From assembly GCF_030285625.1 (NCBI RefSeq), contig NZ_CP127294.1, positions 9,084,001-9,148,000 of the forward strand: 64,000 nt of DNA, written 5' to 3'. A program made the position numbers and the translations under genes. Positions 34,292 to 42,543 of this stretch are shown piece after piece; the stretch's first letter is position 1, and every line of letters begins with the position of its first letter. The stretch comes from Amycolatopsis sp. 2-15. GTDB lineage: Bacteria; Actinomycetota; Actinomycetes; Mycobacteriales; Pseudonocardiaceae. Under the pieces are notes generated by a model. It was given only the letters and a program-made list of their open reading frames with translations, was not told the origin of the DNA and made no database searches.

Positions 34292-35143
34292 TCAGCCGCA
34301 GTGCTCGAACGCGCTCGTGTAGGTGTCCGAGCCCACCGAACCGCCCCACTTCACGCAGGTGGCGCCCGCGGTCTTCTTCACCGGCCCCGCGTAGTAGGTG
34401 AAGTTGCCGGAGTCGGTCGTGCGCGCCTGGCCCTGCACTTCCAGGAATGCCGACGTCGGGCTCGCGGTACCCAGCGAAACCGACTTCAGCGTCGTCACGC
34501 AGTTGGCCTTCGTCGACGCGTTGTACAGCAGGTACGCGGTGCCGGACGAGCCCAGCCCCTGCTGGTCGATCACCGAGAACCCGGAGCCGCACACCTCCGT
34601 GGCCGAGTAGGGGTTGCCGCCGCAGTTGTTCTTGCTCGTGAAGTCCTTCTTGCCGTAGTAGACGGCCGCGACACCGTTGAGCACGGCCTTCTGCGTCACT
34701 CCGTTGAGGTTCTCCTCGAAGTGCAGGTGGGGTCCCGTCACACCGCCCGTCGCGCCCGCCTTGCCGATTTCGGCGCCACCGCTCACCTTCTGGCCCACGG
34801 ACACCTCCTGCGCGGACAGGTGCGCGTAGCGGGTCCGCCAGCCGCCACCGTGGTCGAGCTCGATCCAGCGGCCGTAGCTGGTGCTGCCCTCGTTCTCGAC
34901 GCGCGTGACGGTGCCGGCCACGGACGCGACCACGGGCATCCCGGTGATGCCGGACTTCTGGAAGTCGACGGAGTTGGCGGGGTTGTGCCCGCTGAACGTC
35001 GCGGCCGTCACGGTGACCCCGCACTTGAACGGCACCTGGAAGTTCGGCGCGGCGGACGCGGGCGCCTGGGCGGCGAACGTGAGACCGAGCGCGGGCAACA
35101 CCGCGGCAGCGGCGAACACGGCGAGCCGTCGCAACCTGGACAT
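34292..35143 (-). CDS. Secreted M23 family metallopeptidase
   Basis: A 283-residue secreted protein with a perfect AGGAGGT site before ATG 35143. The signal peptide (RRLAVFAAAAVLPALGLTFA) ends at an ASA-A site. The lysostaphin-type domain holds the zinc ligands HNPANSVD and GPHLHFEEN, so it should cut cell-wall peptide bridges or another Gly-rich target. The last 120 residues form a Cys-containing beta-type domain (NNCGGNPYSATEVCGSGFSVID...), possibly for binding. Cell-wall hydrolase is the likely role; a signalling role cannot be excluded. It is divergent from a two-component system. Confidence 0.88.
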   Translation of the reverse strand: MSRLRRLAVFAAAAVLPALGLTFAAQAPASAAPNFQVPFKCGVTVTAATFSGHNPANSVDFQKSGITGMPVVASVAGTVTRVENEGSTSYGRWIELDHGGGWRTRYAHLSAQEVSVGQKVSGGAEIGKAGATGGVTGPHLHFEENLNGVTQKAVLNGVAAVYYGKKDFTSKNNCGGNPYSATEVCGSGFSVIDQQGLGSSGTAYLLYNASTKANCVTTLKSVSLGTASPTSAFLEVQGQARTTDSGNFTYYAGPVKKTAGATCVKWGGSVGSDTYTSAFEHCG

Positions 35144-35382
35144 GGTGCGTACCTCCTGTTTGGCGTGGATGACGGGGACCAGGAAAGCGGCGCGAAGTAC
35201 ATTTTGCGTACATGCCGGGCAAACCACCTGGTAGCACCGGGTGTCCCGACGGCGAACAGCCTCGCCCGACACTGTTTCGGCAGCGGCCCCGGCAGCGGAA
35301 AACCATTCCGTGAAACGCCTTCACACCCCGCCGCACGAGGGGCACCTCCCGTACATTCTCCCTACAAGCACCGGGGAGGGAC

Positions 35383-36513
35383 ATGACCACCACGACCACC
35401 GGGAATCGCTGGCGACTCGGCGCGCCCGACTGGGTGCGGTGGGGGTTCGTGGCGTTCCCGTTGATCATCTCGATCCCGTACCTCACGGGGTGGTGGGCGT
35501 GGGCCCTGTTCGGCGTGACGCTGGTGGCGTCGGCGCCGTTGCTGCCCGCGGCGCCGGGGTCGAGGCCGGCGTGGGTGTTGCCGGCGGCGATGCCGGTGGT
35601 GGTCGCGGCGGCGGGCGCGCTGTGGGTGCTGGACCCGAACAGCTGGATGTCGGTGGCGATGTTCAGCACGACGTTCTACACGCTGCGGACATTCGGGCGG
35701 GCGCTGACCGCGGTGGTGCTGGTGTCGAGTGCCGTCGCGATCGTCGCGTGGGCCGTGGTGCACCGGCTCGACTGGCTGAACGCGCTGGCGCTGTTCGCCA
35801 TCCTGATCGTGATGGTCCTGCTTGCCGCGAGCCGGCGCGACCGTGCGGCGCGGCTGGAGCAGACGGAGCTCGCGCTGGCCCGCGCGCAGACCGCCACCGA
35901 GGAGCACGCGCGCGCCGCGGCGCTGGCCGAACGCGCGCGCATCGCGCGTGAGGTCCACGACGTCCTCGCCCATTCCCTGGCCGGCCTCGCGCTCAACCTG
36001 CAGGGCGCGCGGCTGATGCTCGTGCGCGACGGCGCCAGCCCCGAAGCCGTCGCCCAGATCGAACGGGCGCAGAAGCTGGCCTCGGACGGGCTGTCCGAGG
36101 CCCGCAAGGCCGTCGCCGCGCTGCGGGAGGACGCGGTGCCCGCACAGCGCGCCGTGGCGGACCTGCTCGCGGGCTACCGCCTGGACACGGGCGCGCGCGC
36201 CGACCTGGTCGTGGCGGGTGAGCCGCGCGACCTCGACGCCGGCGTGACGACCGCGCTCGTCCGCGCCGTGCAGGAGGCGCTGTCGAACACGCGCAAGCAC
36301 GCGCCGGGAGTCGACGTGGACGTCACGCTCGCCTTCGCGGAGTCACACGTCGAGCTGACGGTGCTCGACCGCCAGGGCCGCCGCCCGCCGGACGCGCCCA
36401 CCGCGGGATACGGTTTGCGCGGCATGGCCGAGCGGGTCGCGCTGCTCGAAGGAAAGCTGGACAGCGGGCCAGGAGAGGACGGATGGCGGATTCACCTGAC
36501 GGTGCCGGCGTGA
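35383..36513 (+). CDS. Sensor histidine kinase (NarL/HisKA_3 type)
   Basis: A 376-residue membrane kinase. The first 150 residues hold five or so membrane helices with short loops, so the sensor is probably in the membrane. Then come a coiled linker, the HisKA_3 phospho-acceptor REVHDVLAHSLAG with His192, and the ATPase domain (VQEALSNTRKHAPG for the N box, GYGLRGMAERVALL for the G box). It overlaps the response-regulator gene, with which it forms a two-component pair. The signal is unknown; the nearby M23 peptidase suggests, but does not show, a cell-envelope cue. Confidence 0.9.
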   Translation: MTTTTTGNRWRLGAPDWVRWGFVAFPLIISIPYLTGWWAWALFGVTLVASAPLLPAAPGSRPAWVLPAAMPVVVAAAGALWVLDPNSWMSVAMFSTTFYTLRTFGRALTAVVLVSSAVAIVAWAVVHRLDWLNALALFAILIVMVLLAASRRDRAARLEQTELALARAQTATEEHARAAALAERARIAREVHDVLAHSLAGLALNLQGARLMLVRDGASPEAVAQIERAQKLASDGLSEARKAVAALREDAVPAQRAVADLLAGYRLDTGARADLVVAGEPRDLDAGVTTALVRAVQEALSNTRKHAPGVDVDVTLAFAESHVELTVLDRQGRRPPDAPTAGYGLRGMAERVALLEGKLDSGPGEDGWRIHLTVPA

Positions 36514-37151
36514 ACCTGCGCGTGGTGCTGGCCGACGACCAGGCCGTGGTGCGTGAGGGTCTCGTGACGTTGCTGGGGTTGCTGCCCGGCGTCGAGGTGG
36601 TCGGCGCGGCCGCCGACGGCGACGCCGCACTGGAGCTCGTCGCCGAGCACCACCCGGACGTGCTGCTCGTCGACCTGCGCATGCCCCGCCGCGACGGCGT
36701 CTCCACGACCGAGGCCGTCCGCGAGCGCTACCCTGCCACGGAGGTCGTGGTCCTCACCACCTACACCGACGACGAGTCCCTGCTCGGCGCCCTGCGCGCC
36801 GGCGCCCGCGGCTTCCTCACGAAGGACGCCGACGCCGAGGCCATCGCCCGCGCGCTGCGTTCCGCCGCGGCCGGCCAGTCCACAGTGGACGGCGAGCTGC
36901 AGCGCCGCCTCGTCAACGCCGCCACGCGCCGGGCCCCCGTGCGTGCGGCCGAGGTCGAGGGCTTGACCGCGCGCGAGATCGAGGTGCTGCGCCTCATCGC
37001 GGCCGGCCTGTCGAACACGGAGATCGCGCGGGAGCTGGTGGTCAGCGAGGCCACGGTCAAGACGCACGTGAATCACCTGTTCTCGAAGGCGGGCCTGCGG
37101 GACCGTGCGCAGGCCGTGGCGTTCGCGTACCGGGCTGGGATCGCGGACTAA
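36510..37151 (+). CDS. LuxR/NarL-type response regulator
   Basis: A 213-residue regulator. The receiver domain has DD at residues 9-10, phospho-acceptor Asp55 in VLLVDLRMPR, and the conserved Lys in FLTKD. The C-terminal GerE/LuxR helix-turn-helix reads LTAREIEVLRLIAAGLSNTEIA with the recognition helix VSEATVKTHVNHLFSKAGL. GTG 36510 is preferred because it overlaps the kinase stop (GTGA); an ATG at 36483 within the kinase is possible. It is the partner of the kinase; targets are unknown. Confidence 0.91.
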   Translation: MNLRVVLADDQAVVREGLVTLLGLLPGVEVVGAAADGDAALELVAEHHPDVLLVDLRMPRRDGVSTTEAVRERYPATEVVVLTTYTDDESLLGALRAGARGFLTKDADAEAIARALRSAAAGQSTVDGELQRRLVNAATRRAPVRAAEVEGLTAREIEVLRLIAAGLSNTEIARELVVSEATVKTHVNHLFSKAGLRDRAQAVAFAYRAGIAD

Positions 37152-37263
37152 CGCCGGACAGCCTCGACTCGCCGGAGGCAGCGTCGGGGACCACCGTGGC
37201 CGTTCCACCGTTCGGCGAACGCGGGCCGGCACCACCGCGACCAGCGTGCCGCCGCGCCTTTCT

Positions 37264-37306
37264 CGTCGGTTGTCAGGTTCATACCCTCCAACCGACGACT
37301 TTTTTT
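37264..37306 (+). terminator. Classical intrinsic terminator with seven Ts
   Basis: CGTCGGTTG (37264-37272) pairs perfectly with CAACCGACG (37289-37297) and is followed by a run of seven Ts (37300-37306). A T-tract is rare in this genome. It lies 113 nt after the response-regulator stop and 66 nt before the next gene. Confidence 0.7.
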
Positions 37307-37323
37307 GTCTTGACAACTACAAT
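37305..37323 (+). promoter_or_regulatory. Candidate operator/promoter of the alpha/beta hydrolase gene
   Basis: An AT-rich segment holds the 12-bp dyad TTGTCTTGACAA (37305-37316) and a TACAAT -10-like hexamer (37318-37323). The dyad abuts the -10, the place of a repressor site. A TTGACA at 37310 is too close to the TACAAT to be its -35. Confidence 0.4.
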
Positions 37324-37371
37324 GATCGGCCAGCAGGATGAACCCACCAGCGAGAGAGAGGACCCCACCTC

Positions 37372-38184
37372 ATGGACCACGTCACCTCAGCCGACGGCAC
37401 CCGCATCGCCTACGACAAGCAGGGCCGAGGGCCCGCGGTCGTGCTCGTGGCCGGTGCGTTCAGCTACCGGCGCTTTCCCGGCCTGATCGAGCTTTCCGCC
37501 CTGCTGGCCGAGCGCTTCACGGTCTACAACTACGACCGCCGCGGTCGCGGGGACAGCGGTGACACCCAGCCGTACGACGTGCAGCGCGAGGTCGAAGACC
37601 TGGCGGCCGTCGTGCGGGCCGCCGGCGGTGAGGCGGCGGCGTGGGGCCTGTCCTCCGGCGCGGTCCTGGCGCTGCGCGCGGCCAAGGCCGGCGTGCCCCT
37701 GGCCAGGCTCGCGCTCTACGAGCCGCCGTTCGTGACCACCTCGGCCGGCTACCCGCCGCACGACTTCGCCGAACACCTGGAAACGCTGATCGCCCAAGGG
37801 AAACGCGGCGAAGCCGTCAAGTACTTCATGACGAAGGGCATGGGCGCCCCCGGCTTCGTCATCCCGATGATGCGGATCATGCCCGGCGTCTGGAAGCGCC
37901 TCACCTCAGTGGCCCACACGCTCCCGTACGACGCCGCCCTCCTCGAAGGTCACCTGAACGGCGAAGCGTTGACAGACTTCACCACCGTCGGCCGGCCCAC
38001 CCTCGTCCTCAGCGGCGGCAAGAGCGCGAAAAGCCTGCAGCACGCGGCGAAAGACCTCGCCGACGCACTCCCCCAGGCCCGGCATCGCACGCTGGACGGC
38101 CAGAACCACAACGTCTCGATGAAGGTCCTCGCCCCCGTCGTCGCGGAGTTCCTCAGAAGCCCAGCGCCGGCTTCCCACCGGTGA
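37372..38184 (+). CDS. Alpha/beta hydrolase
   Basis: A 270-residue alpha/beta hydrolase. It starts at ATG 37372 behind a purine-rich AGAGAGAGG. The oxyanion region VVLVAGAFSYRRFPG and the YDRRGRGDSG strand are typical; the nucleophile elbow is GLSSG (Ser at about residue 95), and GQNHNVS near the end holds the catalytic His. It could hydrolyse esters or lactones; the substrate is unknown. Its 3' end overlaps the convergent secreted peptidase gene by 32 bp. An AT-rich promoter with a dyad and a preceding terminator suggests stand-alone, repressor-controlled expression. Confidence 0.87.
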   Translation: MDHVTSADGTRIAYDKQGRGPAVVLVAGAFSYRRFPGLIELSALLAERFTVYNYDRRGRGDSGDTQPYDVQREVEDLAAVVRAAGGEAAAWGLSSGAVLALRAAKAGVPLARLALYEPPFVTTSAGYPPHDFAEHLETLIAQGKRGEAVKYFMTKGMGAPGFVIPMMRIMPGVWKRLTSVAHTLPYDAALLEGHLNGEALTDFTTVGRPTLVLSGGKSAKSLQHAAKDLADALPQARHRTLDGQNHNVSMKVLAPVVAEFLRSPAPASHR

Positions 38185-39937
38185 CCGGCAGGGTCAGCGA
38201 CGTGCGCGTGAGGTCCAGCGACAGCCCGGCTCCCGGACGCGGCCGCAGCGTATAGTCATGGTCGCTGGAGGCCACGAGGAACTCCAGGCGGTGCCCGGCC
38301 GCCAGCACGTAGTCCTTGGGCATCAGGGAAACCCCGATGCGGTACGAGGTCCCGGGCACGATCGGCGAAGTGACCGCAGGCGAAAGCCGGTTCTGCGGAT
38401 CGGTCCAGCCGCGCGTGATCACGAACGACTTACCGTCCGGGGCGCGGTCCAGCAGGGCCACCGTGACGTTGGCGGCGGGCCGGTCGAACGACAGCTGCAG
38501 GTCGGCCCGCGCGGTGCCCGAGAGGCGCAGCGGCGACTTCACCGCGGGAGTCCCGTACAGCAGGCGGTTGCCCGACGAAGCGGCGTCGGCGAGTTGCTGC
38601 ACGGTCTTCGAGGCGTCGTCGGCCAGGACCTCCACCGTGGGGCGGCCAGGCACGGCGACAGCGGAGAGGGTGCCCTTCGCGCGGCCGCCCGGCCACGGGT
38701 GGACCTGCACGTCACGAGTGCCGGGCGCGGGCCAGTCGGCTTCGTCGACCCAGGAACTGTCCTCGCGCTGGATCGTCGCCTTCGGTTCGCGCTCGATGCC
38801 GTTGTCGATGCCGTAGAGGTAGTGCGACAGCCACTTGTTCAAGGTCGTCAGCCACACGTCACGGCGCAGCGAGATCGGGTCCGCGTGGCCCGACTGGTGC
38901 AGCCAGATCTTGTGCTCCACCCCGTGCGCCTTCAGGGCTTCGTACCACGAAGCGACCTGGTCGGTCTTCACGTTCCAGTCGTTCAGCCCGTGCACGGCGA
39001 GCACGGACGCGTGCACCTTGCCGACGTCATTGCGATAGTTGCGCACGTCCCAGAACGGGCCGTAGTCGCCGGTCACCCGGTCCTGGTCGGCGGTGAGCCC
39101 ATCGATCACCGGACGGCAGATCTGGCGGTCGGCGCGCGTGTAGACGTACTCAGCCAACACGTCGGTGTCCTCGCCCTGGAAGCCGCCGGCGGCGACGACC
39201 GCGCCGTCGTTGCGGTAGTACTCGTACCAGTTCGAGATCGCGGCGATCGGCACGATCGTCTCGAGGCCCTTGACGCCGGTGCTCGCGACGGCGTTGGGCA
39301 GGGTTCCGTTGTAGGACACGCCCATCATGCCCGTGTGCCCGGTGCTCCAGCTCGCGCTCACGGGTGCGCCGGCCTCGTCGCGCGCCGGGGCGCGACCATT
39401 CAGCCAGTCGACCACCGACCGCGCGCCGACGGTCTCGTTCACATCGCCGGTGGTCGGGCAGCCCGTGGACAGGCCCGTGCCCAGGGATTCCCCGTACACC
39501 ACGGCGAACCCGCGCGCGGTGAAGTAGTCCTGGTAGCTCCAGCGGATCGGCGGCGCCGCGTGCGGGCCGACGCCGACGGCGGCGGTCCGCCCCGAATCCG
39601 GCACCGACAGCTCCACGTCCACGTTGTGGTTCGCGACGTCGTTGCCACCCGCGAAATACGGGCTCGCCTCGTACACCACCGGCACTTTCATCCCGGCGTC
39701 CGTCGCGCGCGGCCGCACCACCTGCGCGTGGACGAGGTCGTCGCGCCCGTCGTGGTCGCTGTCCACCGGTGCGGTGACCCAGACGTCCTCGCGCACCACG
39801 TCGGCCGGGTCGAACACCGGCTGCGCCTGCCCGTCGGAGAACACCGGCGCGGGGGGCGGATCCGCCTGCGCCACCCCCGTTCCGAGCGGAAGCACGAGCA
39901 CAACAGCGAGCACGGACGCGATCCGAGCAGCTCCCAC
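38153..39937 (-). CDS. Secreted Xaa-Pro dipeptidyl-peptidase (S15 family)
   Basis: A 594-residue secreted serine hydrolase. GTG 39937 gives a signal peptide (AARIASVLAVVLVLPLGTGVAQA) with an upstream GGGGG site; a TTG at 39949 is an alternative. The CocE/NonD-type catalytic domain has the nucleophile GVSYNG, the Asp in HGLNDWNV and the His in QSGHADP; a C-terminal jelly-roll domain runs from about residue 400 (LRLSGTARADLQLSFDRPA). It would remove X-Pro dipeptides outside the cell; a cocaine esterase-like activity is the alternative. It overlaps the convergent hydrolase gene by 32 bp. Confidence 0.88.
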   Translation of the reverse strand: MGAARIASVLAVVLVLPLGTGVAQADPPPAPVFSDGQAQPVFDPADVVREDVWVTAPVDSDHDGRDDLVHAQVVRPRATDAGMKVPVVYEASPYFAGGNDVANHNVDVELSVPDSGRTAAVGVGPHAAPPIRWSYQDYFTARGFAVVYGESLGTGLSTGCPTTGDVNETVGARSVVDWLNGRAPARDEAGAPVSASWSTGHTGMMGVSYNGTLPNAVASTGVKGLETIVPIAAISNWYEYYRNDGAVVAAGGFQGEDTDVLAEYVYTRADRQICRPVIDGLTADQDRVTGDYGPFWDVRNYRNDVGKVHASVLAVHGLNDWNVKTDQVASWYEALKAHGVEHKIWLHQSGHADPISLRRDVWLTTLNKWLSHYLYGIDNGIEREPKATIQREDSSWVDEADWPAPGTRDVQVHPWPGGRAKGTLSAVAVPGRPTVEVLADDASKTVQQLADAASSGNRLLYGTPAVKSPLRLSGTARADLQLSFDRPAANVTVALLDRAPDGKSFVITRGWTDPQNRLSPAVTSPIVPGTSYRIGVSLMPKDYVLAAGHRLEFLVASSDHDYTLRPRPGAGLSLDLTRTSLTLPVTGGKPALGF

Positions 39938-40022
39938 CAGAACCCCCAAGCCGGACGAAGCGGGCGATCACCCCGACACTTCCGGCAACCGCGGCCGCCG
40001 TCAACCGACTAACGTCGGGGTC

Positions 40023-41561
40023 ATGGATGCTCCGATCGTCGCCGTGACCGTCTACCCGCAGCACGCGCGGATCACCCGACGCGGCCGGGCGAACCTGGCC
40101 GCGGGCACCCGCGTGCGGATCACCGGCCTGCCGCTGGCGCTCGACGCGGAATCGGTGCGCGTCACGGGAACCGGCGCCGCGCTGATCACCGGCGTCGACG
40201 TCGGTTACGAGCAGCACGCGGGCCCCGCCGACCCCGCGCTCAACGCGCTCGTCGAGCAGCGCCGCAACCACCAGGCCGCGATCGACGCCGTCGCGGACGA
40301 CGAAGCAGCCGAAGCAGCGAAGGTCGAGTTGCTCACGGGCGTGGCGAAGCGCAGCGGGGCGAGCTTCGCCAAGGCGCTGGCGTCAGGCGTGGCGGGCCCG
40401 ACTCGCGTCGAGGAGGTCACCGAGGCGCTCGGCGGCCAGCTCGCCGCCGCATTGCGCACCCGCCGGGCGCTCACCGAACGCCTCGAGCGGATGCGCGAAG
40501 ACCTCGCGGCTCTGGAGCGCCGGATCGCGAACCACAGCGCGCAGTCCGAACAGGACAGTGCCAGCGTCACCGTCGGCCTCGAACCGCAGGAAGACGCGGG
40601 AGAGATCGAAGTCGAACTGTCCTATGTGGTCCCCGGCGCCAGCTGGGAGCCGGGTTACGACGTGCGCGTGCGCGACACGGACGTCACCGTGACCTCCTTC
40701 GGCCTGGTCAGCCAGCACACCGGCGAAGACTGGCCGGAGTGCGAGCTCGCCCTGTCCACGGCCCGGCCGGCGAGCACCGTGGTCGTGCCGGAGCTCGACC
40801 CGTGGTTTCTCGACCGCGTGCAGCCCGCCCCGCCGGCCCGGCCGATGGCCGCGTTCGCCGCGGCCGCGCCCGGCGGCGCCGTGCGGGAGAAGGCCGTTTC
40901 GCTGCGCCGCATGGCCCCGGTGTTCGCCGAGGCCGAGCAGAGCACCACCGCGGTCACCTACCGGCCGTCGCGCCCGGTCGCGATCCCGTCGGGCTCGCAG
41001 GGCCACCGGACCACGCTGGCGCAGCTCGATCTGACGGCCGAGCTCGGCTACGTGACCGCGCCCGTGCAAGCGACGGAGGCCTACCTGCGCGCGACCGTGG
41101 TGAACAGCGGCGAGCACACGCTGCGCGCCGGACGCGCGTCCGTCTTCCACGACACCGAGTTCGTCGGCACCACCCGGCTCGACCTGTGGGCCCCGGGCGA
41201 AGAGCTCGAGCTGGCCCTCGGAGTGGACGACCGCATCCGCGTGGAACGTGATCTCGTGCGGCGCACGGCGAGCAAGGCCACGCTGTCCGGCCAGCGCCGC
41301 CGGGAAGCGGAGTACCGCACCACGGTGACCAACCACAGCCCGCGCGAAGCCGTGGTCACGGTGCTCGACCAGGCGCCCGTCTCCCGCGACGAAGCCATTA
41401 CGGTGCGAGACGTGCGCGCGACGCCGGACCCGGTGGAAACCACCGACCTCGGCGAGTTCACGTGGCGGCTCACACTCGCGCCCGGCGCGACCGGGACGGT
41501 CACGCTCGCCTACCGCGTGGACGTCGCCAAGGGGGTGGAACTCAGCGGCTGGCGGGAATGA
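40023..41561 (+). CDS. Mucoidy inhibitor MuiA-like protein (DUF4139/DUF4140)
   Basis: A 512-residue protein of the MuiA family. The N-terminal DUF4140 region (VTVYPQHARITRRGRANLAAGTRVRITGLPLAL) is followed by a helical coiled-coil part (about residues 80-180, rich in Ala/Glu/Arg), then the DUF4139 domain with ELSYVVPGASWEPGYDVRV and a final GTVTLAYRVDVAKGVELSGWRE. No signal peptide, so it is cytoplasmic. MuiA was named for an effect on mucoidy in Shigella; its biochemical role is unknown. The gene ends 3 bp before the end of a convergent CBS protein gene. Confidence 0.88.
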   Translation: MDAPIVAVTVYPQHARITRRGRANLAAGTRVRITGLPLALDAESVRVTGTGAALITGVDVGYEQHAGPADPALNALVEQRRNHQAAIDAVADDEAAEAAKVELLTGVAKRSGASFAKALASGVAGPTRVEEVTEALGGQLAAALRTRRALTERLERMREDLAALERRIANHSAQSEQDSASVTVGLEPQEDAGEIEVELSYVVPGASWEPGYDVRVRDTDVTVTSFGLVSQHTGEDWPECELALSTARPASTVVVPELDPWFLDRVQPAPPARPMAAFAAAAPGGAVREKAVSLRRMAPVFAEAEQSTTAVTYRPSRPVAIPSGSQGHRTTLAQLDLTAELGYVTAPVQATEAYLRATVVNSGEHTLRAGRASVFHDTEFVGTTRLDLWAPGEELELALGVDDRIRVERDLVRRTASKATLSGQRRREAEYRTTVTNHSPREAVVTVLDQAPVSRDEAITVRDVRATPDPVETTDLGEFTWRLTLAPGATGTVTLAYRVDVAKGVELSGWRE

Positions 41562-41564
41562 CGC

Positions 41565-41996
41565 TCAGCCCTGCGCGATATAGGCCTCGAGTTGCTCCTG
41601 GCTCTGTTCGAGCTGCTCGATCCGGGACTTCACCACGTCGCCGATGCTGATGATGCCGACGAGGCGGCCGTCTTCGAGCACAGGCACGTGCCGGATCCGG
41701 CGTTCGGTCATCAGCACGCTCAGCTCGTCGACCGAGTCGTCGGGCCCGGCGCTGGCCACCATCTTCGTCATGATGTCCGCGACGGGACCGTCGAGGACCG
41801 TGGGGCCGTGATCGTTGAGCCGGCGCACGACGTCGCGTTCGGAAACGATCCCCGCGATGGCGCCTTCGGGTGTCACCACCACCATGGCACCGACGTTGTG
41901 GCGGGCGAGCCCGGCGAGCAGTTCGGTCACCGTGGTCCCCGGAGCCACTGTGGCGACCGCAGCGCCTTTGGTCCGGAGCAGATCCGCGATCCGCAT
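41565..41996 (-). CDS. CBS domain pair protein
   Basis: A 143-residue protein made almost wholly of two CBS motifs: about residues 5-65 (MRIADLLRTKG...ERDVVRRL) and 70-130 (VADIMTKMVASAGPDDSVDELSVLMTERRIRHVPVLE...IGDVVKSRIEQ). A GAGGAGAGGGG site precedes ATG 41996. CBS pairs bind AMP, ATP or SAM and regulate partner proteins; such stand-alone proteins occur in the hypoxic and dormancy regulons of mycobacteria (Hrp1 is an example). The partner here is unknown. Confidence 0.9.
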   Translation of the reverse strand: MRIADLLRTKGAAVATVAPGTTVTELLAGLARHNVGAMVVVTPEGAIAGIVSERDVVRRLNDHGPTVLDGPVADIMTKMVASAGPDDSVDELSVLMTERRIRHVPVLEDGRLVGIISIGDVVKSRIEQLEQSQEQLEAYIAQG

Positions 41997-42096
41997 GGTG
42001 TTCCCCTCTCCTCGTCGAGTTGGGTCACACCAGGTTAGGGCCCGGGTGCCGAGTGCGAAAGTCCGGCGAGCCGCGTTCACCCGTGGTATGGAGCGC

Positions 42097-42543
42097 TCAC
42101 CCCAGCCGTTCGGCCAGGCCTTCCAGCGCGGCACGGATGCCGGCGGCGTAGTCGTCCTCGCCCAGCGCGTCGAGCTTTTCCCGGGCCGACGCGAGATGCC
42201 GGCGCGCGGCGTCGAGGTCGCCGAGCTTGCGGTAGTCCTCACCGAGGTTGAGGTGCAGCGACGGGTAGAAGCCGCGCACGGCGAGCGTCGAGTGGTACTG
42301 CTGCGCGCGTTCGTCGGTGAGGGAATCCGCGGCAGCCAGCGCCCGAAGGTCCCACTCGAGCTCCTCGGCCGGCTCGTCGCAGACGTCGGCGAGGTGGTGG
42401 GCCAGCGCGCAGCGGTGCAGCGGGTCGCCGTCCTCGCCGATCTCCTGCCACAGCGCGAGGAACGTATCGCGCGCCCCCGCGCGGTCGCCCGCGATGTGCT
42501 TGCGCAGGCCCGCGTCGATCGCCACCATCACGTCGTCGGTCAT
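42097..42543 (-). CDS. TPR-like helical protein of unknown function
   Basis: A 148-residue protein starting at ATG 42543, which overlaps the stop of the MocR gene (ATGA). It is all helical with TPR-like pairs: IDAGLRKHIAGDRAGARDTFLALWQEIGE, LHRCALAHHLADVCDE and LHLNLGEDYRKLGDLDAARRHLASAREKLDAL. It probably mediates protein contact. Translational coupling to the MocR regulator suggests a shared function, but none is known. Confidence 0.75.
   Translation of the reverse strand: MTDDVMVAIDAGLRKHIAGDRAGARDTFLALWQEIGEDGDPLHRCALAHHLADVCDEPAEELEWDLRALAAADSLTDERAQQYHSTLAVRGFYPSLHLNLGEDYRKLGDLDAARRHLASAREKLDALGEDDYAAGIRAALEGLAERLG

Noticed and set aside
37310..37323. TTGACA and TACAAT as a -35/-10 pair
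   Set aside because: Only 2 nt separate them; a promoter needs about 17.
38153..38184. Overlapping convergent ends of two hydrolase genes as a regulatory antisense element
   Set aside because: Tail-to-tail overlaps of 8-32 bp occur three times in this window and need no special explanation.
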